From an uncultured Verrucomicrobiota bacterium (GTDB taxonomy: Bacteria > Verrucomicrobiota > Kiritimatiellia > RFP12 > UBA1067), in NCBI GenBank assembly GCA_946631345.1, contig CAMPAA010000220.1, forward strand, positions 1 to 5,111: a stretch of DNA of 5,111 nt, given 5' to 3'. Position numbers and translations under genes: made by a program. A model generated the notes under the pieces. That model ran no database searches. It had not been told where the DNA came from and saw only the letters and a list, made by a program, of their open reading frames with translations. This document shows positions 1 to 4,440 of this stretch, piece by piece. The number at the start of each line of letters is the position of its first letter. Positions within the stretch are counted from its first letter, which is position 1.

Positions 1-100
1 GTTCCTTGCCGCCGGACGCTCGGTCGCATTGCGGAGCGCAGCAGCAGCCGGCGAGCAGGACGGCAAACACGACGGACGTGATGAGCTTGACTGTTTTCAT
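1..100 (-). CDS. Putative lipoprotein, 5' part only (runs off left edge)
   Basis: Reading leftwards from the ATG at 100-98, the frame stays open to the window edge and gives 33 residues. They form a clean lipoprotein signal peptide: a positive N-terminus (MKTVK), a hydrophobic core (LITSVVFAVLL) and the lipobox L16-A17-G18-C19, with C19 the predicted lipidated cysteine. The run C19-C20-C21 and a further C25 make the start of the mature protein unusually cysteine-rich. A Shine-Dalgarno sequence GAGGA lies at 110-106, five bases before the ATG. The gene starts 73 bases after the stop of the FAD oxidoreductase, on the same strand, with no convincing terminator between them, so co-transcription is likely. 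It may be an extracytoplasmic partner of that enzyme, but the mature domain is outside the window and no function can be assigned. Confidence 0.72.
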   Translation of the reverse strand, partial: MKTVKLITSVVFAVLLAGCCCAPQCDRASGGKE

Positions 101-156
101 GGTATTCCTCTGCTGGGTTTAATTTTCTTGACTTCTTTTGAGTTACATTGCCGCAG

Positions 157-165
157 ATTTTAGCA
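157..165 (-). promoter_or_regulatory. Possible extended -10 box before the lipoprotein gene
   Basis: Read on the minus strand, this is TGCTAAAAT, which fits the TGnTATAAT extended -10 pattern with one mismatch. It sits just after the stop of the FAD gene. A start about seven bases downstream would give a leader of roughly 50 bases for the lipoprotein gene. No TTGACA-like -35 is visible at normal spacing, so this may be a weak internal promoter or chance. Confidence 0.22.
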
Positions 166-173
166 CAATCGGC

Positions 174-3002
174 CTATTCCAGCACGTCTATGCCGGAGAT
201 CGAGCCGAACCGCTCCGGGTCGTGCAGATGCCACACCGCGTTGCCTTCGCCGTCGAACTCCACAACCTGCCAGCCGCGCTTTGAATCTTGCGCCCCGTGT
301 CCCGTCCAGTGCGCCATGTACACATGACCGTTGGGCATCTCGTGCGTCTGCGCGTAGAAGAGGCTGACGCACCCGTCTCGCTCCGGAACGTACCACACGG
401 ACTGCGCCTTGCCGTTCCTGTCGAATAGGACAAGTCCGCCTCTGTATCCGCAGCCTGCGATATAGCCGTCGCCGGAGGCGAGCGGCACAACGTCGAAGAG
501 ATTTCGCCCCTTCGGCTGACGGAAATCGCCGACAATCTCGCAAATGTTCCCTGTCTTTGGAAGGCGAACGCGGGCGAATCCCTTCTCCCACGAGAGAAGC
601 AGCGTCTCCCCGTCTCTATCCCACTGCAGCGAACGCGCATAGAACACCCCCTCGCATCGGTACGTGGCGACAGGCTTGCGGTCTGGAGAGAAGCGCACCA
701 GCAGAACGGCCTTGTTTTTGTCCGGGCCTGTCTGCGGATTGACGGACGCGACGAAGCCTCCGTCCGGCATGTCGCAGACCGCCGTTACCTCGTCAAGGAG
801 CGGATGGCGGAATTCGTCCACGACCTTCCGCTCGCGGAGGTCGAACACCTTGAATCCTTTCTTGCATACGGCGCGATAGCGCATGTCTCCAACCTTCTTC
901 AGATCCCACATCGGACGCTCGCCTGGTATGGAGAAGCATGCTGAAGGATCGGCGGAGTCCCAATAGTGCAGGCGCGGGCGCGATTCGTCCGCCAACACCA
1001 GCCTGCGCCGTGGCGTTGGCGAAGGCGTGCCGTCGATGAGCGGATGTTTGTGGCGGTGGACCATGCCAAGCGACCGTATCGCCTCCACGGTGTGCGGCGA
1101 TATGTTCGTGGCCGGATTCGGCCACACCGAGATGAATCCCAGGTCCGCGAAGTGGTACTTCTCGTGCATTCCGCCGCCGAAGGCGCAGTACTGCGGTAGC
1201 TTCGGCACGCCCTTCGTCATGCGCTCCTTCAGGATGGGAAGGTGCGTCGCGTAGATGTCGCGCGGATCGCAGCCTTTCTCCTTGCAGATGCCTGCGGCGA
1301 TGCCGACCACCTCGCCAAGCATGCCGAGCGTCTTCTGCACGCGAACGGCGGCAAACGCACCGTGAGAGGTGCTTATGTCACGGCCGGCGAGAAAGAGGTT
1401 CGGCACGTCCCGAGCATACAGACAGCGGTACGGCACGGCGACGGGCGGCCCGAAGCCTCGATGGTAGGCGCATGAGCGAAATGGTTCCTTGAACTGCCTG
1501 GCGTTGTCGGGGTCTGGAAAATGGAAGTCGATGTCCCATGTGATTACAGCGGTGCCGTCTTCGAACTTGCGCTGCCCCTCAAGGTCGGCTTCGGTAAGCA
1601 CGTAGTCTCCAACCACGCGGTGGCTTTCGCGCTTGCCGCCGATAGGCGATATCCAGCCAATCTCGTGCCTGCGCCATTCCGCGCGCTTGGCGGAATGGTT
1701 CTTGATGAAGTTCCAGTTGGAGAAGATTGCGAGAAGGCCGTAGTCGCGGATTGCCTCCGTCTCCTCCGCCATGTCGCGGTACTGCCCCGCCTCCTGCCAC
1801 CATAGCCCGCCGCGCACGTAGCGCACCGTCTCCTCGGAGAAGGGCAGGGACCAGTCGATGTCAGGGAACTGCACTTCTGCGCCTGATATCTGCGACTTCC
1901 ACTGTATCGAATGTCCCATCACCTGCCGATCCGCCTTCTCTGGCGCGCACGCCTCGTTCCAGCGCGCACGCTCCTCGCGGCCGTACATCGTCTCGCATCC
2001 GGCGAGGCGGGCGATCACGCCGTCCCCCGTCGCGTCCGTGAACCACCTTGCCCGGTGTCGCATGTCGCGTCCCGTGCGGGTGTCCCGAGATATGACGGCG
2101 ACGATTCGCCCGGCCTCGTTGGTCTCCACAGCATAGACGTACTTTCGCAGCTTCAGTCTTGCCGGCATCTCCGGATAGGCGAAGGCGTTCGCCTTGCGGT
2201 CGTCCTCGTAGAACTTCGCGGGCAGCGGCACATAGTCGCCGCTCACCGGCAGTATCTCCTCAAGCACGTTCCCCAGCGCGGGATACGGCCCCCTGTGCAT
2301 GAATCCGCCGGCGGACACGCGGATTTCGGACGAGTTGCACCCGCCCAGCACATCGCGGTCCTGGAGAAGTAGCGTTTTTAGCTTGTAGCGCGAAGCGGAA
2401 AGCGCCGCGCAGCATCCGGCGACCCCGCCGCCCACGACCACCATATCCCATTCTTCGCGGTCGTCTTCGATCTTTCCTCGCCGCACCGCTCGCGCCTTTT
2501 CTGCGGCAGGCGCGACAGACCGTTCGTCTATCGCCGCCGTGGTGAGGAAGATGGCATCGCAGCGTCCGTTGAACCCGGTCAGGTCGTGAAGCGCAATCTG
2601 GACACGCCCTGCCGGGAGTGCCACCTCGCCGGCCTTGCGCCAGCTCCACGCGCCGTCCCCTACGCCAAGCGTCTCGGGAAGCTCCGCTCCGTTAACCTTC
2701 ACCTTGAAGCGCCCAGCCGCGCCTTTCGTCCATTCCGCGTTCCAGTTGCGCGTACGCGCCCAGACGGCATACGTTCCTTTCGCCGGAACCGCAACAGCGC
2801 CAACAGCATCGGCAACAGGTCTTCCGCAGCCATGCGCCATCACGTAGGCCGATCCCATGTTGCGCATCGAATACGCGTCCACCACCCAGCCGCCAAGTTC
2901 CGCGAAGCTCTCGCACTCCACGAACACCTCGGCGGTGCGTCCCTGCGCCACAGCAAGCGCAACCGCGCACGCCAGAGCAAACATGGTTTTCATCGTGTAC
3001 AT
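174..3002 (-). CDS. Secreted FAD-dependent oxidoreductase with N-terminal carbohydrate-binding-like domain and C-terminal beta-propeller
   Basis: The 942-residue product has four parts. Residues 1-24 are a signal peptide (MKT, then a hydrophobic run to AVA/Q at 17-20, or cleavage near A24). Residues 25-155 form a beta-sandwich domain (VFVECESF, WARTRNW, HDLTGFNGRCDA) that resembles the accessory domain in Bacteroidota and PVC FAD enzymes. Residues 186-583 are a FAD_oxidored-type Rossmann domain, with G191/G193/G196 of GxGxxG after VVV, GGCNSSEIRV at 220-229, DATGDG at 323-328, and a third FAD-contacting stretch NLFLAGRDISTSHGAFAAVR at 535-554. Residues 665-942 show beta-propeller-like repeats and end in VVEFDGEGNAVWHLHDPERF. 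The likely role is redox modification of an extracytoplasmic carbohydrate; the substrate is unknown. The start at 3002 has a Shine-Dalgarno (GAGGAAAGG, 3020-3012) nine bases upstream. The frame opens further upstream, but that part lies inside the regulator and would bury the signal peptide. Confidence 0.88.
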   Translation of the reverse strand: MYTMKTMFALACAVALAVAQGRTAEVFVECESFAELGGWVVDAYSMRNMGSAYVMAHGCGRPVADAVGAVAVPAKGTYAVWARTRNWNAEWTKGAAGRFKVKVNGAELPETLGVGDGAWSWRKAGEVALPAGRVQIALHDLTGFNGRCDAIFLTTAAIDERSVAPAAEKARAVRRGKIEDDREEWDMVVVGGGVAGCCAALSASRYKLKTLLLQDRDVLGGCNSSEIRVSAGGFMHRGPYPALGNVLEEILPVSGDYVPLPAKFYEDDRKANAFAYPEMPARLKLRKYVYAVETNEAGRIVAVISRDTRTGRDMRHRARWFTDATGDGVIARLAGCETMYGREERARWNEACAPEKADRQVMGHSIQWKSQISGAEVQFPDIDWSLPFSEETVRYVRGGLWWQEAGQYRDMAEETEAIRDYGLLAIFSNWNFIKNHSAKRAEWRRHEIGWISPIGGKRESHRVVGDYVLTEADLEGQRKFEDGTAVITWDIDFHFPDPDNARQFKEPFRSCAYHRGFGPPVAVPYRCLYARDVPNLFLAGRDISTSHGAFAAVRVQKTLGMLGEVVGIAAGICKEKGCDPRDIYATHLPILKERMTKGVPKLPQYCAFGGGMHEKYHFADLGFISVWPNPATNISPHTVEAIRSLGMVHRHKHPLIDGTPSPTPRRRLVLADESRPRLHYWDSADPSACFSIPGERPMWDLKKVGDMRYRAVCKKGFKVFDLRERKVVDEFRHPLLDEVTAVCDMPDGGFVASVNPQTGPDKNKAVLLVRFSPDRKPVATYRCEGVFYARSLQWDRDGETLLLSWEKGFARVRLPKTGNICEIVGDFRQPKGRNLFDVVPLASGDGYIAGCGYRGGLVLFDRNGKAQSVWYVPERDGCVSLFYAQTHEMPNGHVYMAHWTGHGAQDSKRGWQVVEFDGEGNAVWHLHDPERFGSISGIDVLE

Positions 3003-4105
3003 GGGCGTATTCCTTTCCTCGTAGGTTTTTCCGTGCTTTCGCGGACGACAAGCGTCGCGTTCAGAAATGTCTCCTTCGCCGGGGCGTCTGGTGCCTTGAT
3101 GCGCACCATGAGCATATCGAACGCCAGTTCGGCGAGTTCGCGGCATGGCTGGTGCATCGTTGTGAGGCGCGGGGTGGCGAGCGTGGCGTAGTTCACGTCG
3201 TCGAAACCTGCGACCCTGATATCCCCCGGTACCCTGATGCCGATTCTGGCAAGCGTCTGCATCAGGATCGCGGCCTGCCGGTCGTTGTAGCAGGCGATTG
3301 CGTCCGGCTTCAGGCTTCTCACATGGCGGCGGATGCGGGCTACATCGTCCGGCTCGGCGAACACGGCCTTGCCCGGAAGCGGCAGCCCCTCGCAGCCCGT
3401 GCGCAGCCCCATGTAGCGTTCCTGCACGCAGGGCGCCCGGTTGTGCTGGAGCAGATACAAGATTCTCCGCGATCCCGTCTTGCGCAGGTGCTCCGCAAGC
3501 TTCATGCCGGCGGCGAAGTGGTTCACGGCGGCGAGGTCGTACCGGCTTCGCTCCGGTGCTGGGACGATGTCGCTATCGAGCAGAACGACCGGGATCTTCG
3601 CGGCGTCGAACAGCTCCACGATCTCGCGGTTGACGTCGACCGCGTTCTTCATCAGTTCGACCGGCTGGAACACCACCCCATCCATGCCCATCTTTATGTA
3701 TTCGCGCGCCTGGCGGATCACCTGCACTACGCGCTGGCGGTTGTCGTCGAGGGCTATGTCGGAGAAGAGCAGGGAGTAGCCGTGTGTGAGGCAGAGATGT
3801 GATATTGCCCGGGCTATGGGAGCGAATATCTCGCAGTAGCCCGAACCATGGATTATGAGGGCAATGCGTCCAGTGAGGTGCTGGGCGGCGCCTGTGATCA
3901 CCGTGCCGGCACCCTGCCGCCTTGTGAGGACGCCCTGCGACTGGAGTTCGCGGAGGGCGCGCACCACGGTGTGTCGCGCCGCGCCGAAGCGGCGGGCAAG
4001 CATCGCCTCGCTGGGGAACGGTCTCCCCGCGCCGTACTTGCCGGCGGCGATCTCTCCGCGCAGCGTGTCGCGGATTTCCGCATATTTTCTCTGCAACCCT
4101 CCCAT
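2990..4105 (-). CDS. GntR-type winged-helix / LacI-type sugar-binding hybrid transcription regulator
   Basis: The 371-residue product has an N-terminal GntR winged helix-turn-helix at about 1-70: YAEIRDTLRGEIAAGKY, then PFPSEAMLARRFGAARHTVV, then the wing GVLTRRQGAGTVI. Residues 80-355 form a LacI/periplasmic-binding-like effector domain. It opens with GRIALIIHG and includes GMDGVVFQPVE, IPVVLLDSD, CYNDRQAAILMQTL, GIRVPGDIRVAGFDDVNYATLATPRLTTMHQP and the closing LVVREST. This architecture is that of AraR-like regulators, whose C-terminal domain binds a sugar that releases DNA. The gene lies first in the operon and overlaps the FAD enzyme start by 13 bases, which points to autoregulation and translational coupling. 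A TATAAT box ends eight bases before the ATG and no Shine-Dalgarno is seen, so the mRNA may be nearly leaderless. Ligand and operator are unknown. Confidence 0.9.
   Translation of the reverse strand: MGGLQRKYAEIRDTLRGEIAAGKYGAGRPFPSEAMLARRFGAARHTVVRALRELQSQGVLTRRQGAGTVITGAAQHLTGRIALIIHGSGYCEIFAPIARAISHLCLTHGYSLLFSDIALDDNRQRVVQVIRQAREYIKMGMDGVVFQPVELMKNAVDVNREIVELFDAAKIPVVLLDSDIVPAPERSRYDLAAVNHFAAGMKLAEHLRKTGSRRILYLLQHNRAPCVQERYMGLRTGCEGLPLPGKAVFAEPDDVARIRRHVRSLKPDAIACYNDRQAAILMQTLARIGIRVPGDIRVAGFDDVNYATLATPRLTTMHQPCRELAELAFDMLMVRIKAPDAPAKETFLNATLVVRESTEKPTRKGIRPCTR
3012..3020 (-). promoter_or_regulatory. Ribosome-binding site that fixes the FAD enzyme start
   Basis: Read on the minus strand this is GAGGAAAGG, a strong Shine-Dalgarno lying inside the last codons of the regulator gene. 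It is 9 bases from the ATG at 3002-3000 and 18 bases from the alternative ATG at 2993-2991. Spacing favours the first start. The second start would form a classic ATGA stop/start overlap with the regulator's TGA. Confidence 0.75.
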
Positions 4106-4113
4106 GGCCGTGT

Positions 4114-4119
4114 ATTATA
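4114..4119 (-). promoter_or_regulatory. -10 box of the regulator/FAD operon promoter
   Basis: Read on the minus strand this is a perfect TATAAT within GATATATAATACACGG. It ends 8 bases before the regulator ATG at 4105-4103, so a start 6-8 bases downstream would place the 5' end at or within a couple of bases of the ATG. The best -35 candidate is TTGTGC at 4144-4139, with a long 19-base spacer, which is weak and consistent with a regulated promoter. Confidence 0.55.
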
Positions 4120-4137
4120 TATCAATGTTCCGTTCCC

Positions 4138-4181
4138 TGCACAACATGGCTAACCAAGTTTGTGTAGCGCACGATTTCGTG
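4138..4181. promoter_or_regulatory. Inverted repeats, possible operator of the GntR-LacI regulator
   Basis: Two imperfectly supported dyads lie just upstream of the regulator promoter. TGCACAA (4138-4144) is complementary in 6 of 7 positions to TTGTGTA (4160-4166), and the first arm covers the putative -35. A perfect CACGA-TT-TCGTG palindrome lies at 4170-4181. Arms this short are expected by chance about once in a region of this size, so operator function is only suggested by position. Confidence 0.2.
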
Positions 4182-4200
4182 TCGAGTGCAAAGGTAAGTA

Positions 4201-4222
4201 GGCAGGGGCAACGCGCCCTGCC
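4201..4222. other. GC-rich stem-loop, possible terminator or insulator
   Basis: GGCAGGG (4201-4207) and CCCTGCC (4216-4222) form a perfect 7-bp stem with an 8-base loop. On the plus strand it is followed by ATTTCTTT, a weak T-rich tail like that of an intrinsic terminator. It would stop rightward transcription before the downstream TATAAT box, but no plus-strand gene ends here. It could therefore insulate the two divergent units or be incidental. Confidence 0.35.
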
Positions 4223-4245
4223 ATTTCTTTCCCAGCGGCCATTTA

Positions 4246-4254
4246 TGGTATAAT
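4246..4254 (+). promoter_or_regulatory. Extended -10 promoter box (upstream copy)
   Basis: TGGTATAAT is a perfect TGnTATAAT extended -10. No good TTGACA-like -35 is seen upstream, which extended -10 promoters can tolerate. It would start a rightward transcript near 4261, just before the ATGs at 4268 and 4280, and could read through into the RhuM-family gene. Confidence 0.45.
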
Positions 4255-4279
4255 TTACGGCGCAAGGATGGTAGAGGGC

Positions 4280-4423
4280 ATGGACGAAATTGCGACAATC
4301 AATACCGAGGTGGAAGCCAGAGATATATGGCCTCTCAGTCGTGGATTGTGTGGGAAACCGTATCAGAAAGTCGGCGTTTGGAACGGGCGCGGGGGCGAGA
4401 GGTTTGGTATAATGTGCGCATGA
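4280..4423 (+). CDS. Doubtful small open frame, 47 residues
   Basis: The open frame starts with MDEIATINTEVEARDIWPLS, and an in-frame ATG at 4268 would add four residues. It follows the TGGTATAAT box at 4246 and ends 13 bases before the RhuM-family start. AGAGGG (4273-4278) lies only one base from the ATG, so the ribosome-binding site is poor. The composition is plausible for protein in the first 20 residues and much less so afterwards (GVWNGRGGERFG). It overlaps another short frame, so at most one is likely to be real. I do not recognise it. It may be a leader peptide, a gene remnant or noise. Confidence 0.15.
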   Translation: MDEIATINTEVEARDIWPLSRGLCGKPYQKVGVWNGRGGERFGIMCA

Positions 4424-4440
4424 AAGGCAAAGCCGAATGA
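4327..4440 (+). CDS. Doubtful small open frame, 37 residues, overlapping the RhuM start by ATGA
   Basis: The frame begins MASQSWIVWETVSESRRLER and ends in VRMKGKAE, with its TGA sharing bases with the RhuM-family ATG in a 4-base ATGA overlap typical of coupled genes. An internal ATG at 4420 would leave only MKGKAE, which a transcript from the 4405 promoter could translate as a tiny leader peptide. No clear Shine-Dalgarno precedes 4327, and the -10 box at 4405-4413 lies inside the frame. The frame is also open further upstream without a start. I do not recognise it. It could be a small regulator, the degenerate end of an older gene, or chance. Confidence 0.2.
   Translation: MASQSWIVWETVSESRRLERARGREVWYNVRMKGKAE
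4405..4413 (+). promoter_or_regulatory. Extended -10 promoter box of the RhuM-family gene
   Basis: TGGTATAAT repeats exactly the nine-base extended -10 found at 4246. Transcription would begin near 4420, giving a leader of about 17 bases for the RhuM-family ATG at 4437. That leader includes the AAAGG ribosome-binding site at 4423-4427, nine bases from the start. No TTGACA-like -35 is visible. Confidence 0.5.

Larger units (their letters stand above)
4106..4436. other. Divergent intergenic region between regulator and RhuM-family gene
   Basis: This 331-base stretch separates the leftward regulator operon from the rightward RhuM-family gene. It is more AT-rich near the regulator. It contains the regulator -10 box, short inverted repeats, a 7-bp-stem hairpin, two TGGTATAAT boxes facing right, and two short open frames (4280-4423 and 4327-4440) that I cannot assign. 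No tRNA, riboswitch or other known RNA was recognised. Confidence 0.7.

Noticed and set aside
149..173. Possible terminator hairpin between the FAD gene and the lipoprotein gene
   Set aside because: Only a 4-bp GCCG/CGGC pairing with a large loop and no T-run was found, too weak to call.
160..591. Minus-strand 143-residue frame within the end of the FAD gene
   Set aside because: Same strand but different frame from the propeller coding sequence, and very arginine-rich. The real frame carries the patterned propeller motifs.
3003..3146. 48-residue N-terminal extension of the FAD enzyme
   Set aside because: It would place a basic, non-hydrophobic stretch ahead of a clear signal peptide and overlap the regulator by over 150 bases. 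The start at 3002 has an ideal ribosome-binding site.
1911..3191. Long open frames on the plus strand opposite the FAD gene (for example 1911-2372 and 2586-3191)
   Set aside because: They lie wholly antisense to well-supported coding sequence, lack ribosome-binding sites and have arginine/serine/proline-rich translations typical of GC-rich shadow frames.
3152..3802. 216-residue plus-strand open frame opposite the regulator
   Set aside because: It is antisense to a regulator with clear domains from end to end. Its histidine/valine/aspartate-rich translation mirrors the codon bias of the true gene, and no family was recognised.
4106..4436. Riboswitch, tRNA or CRISPR-like repeats in the intergenic region
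   Set aside because: No cloverleaf, no known aptamer core and no evenly spaced repeat array was seen.
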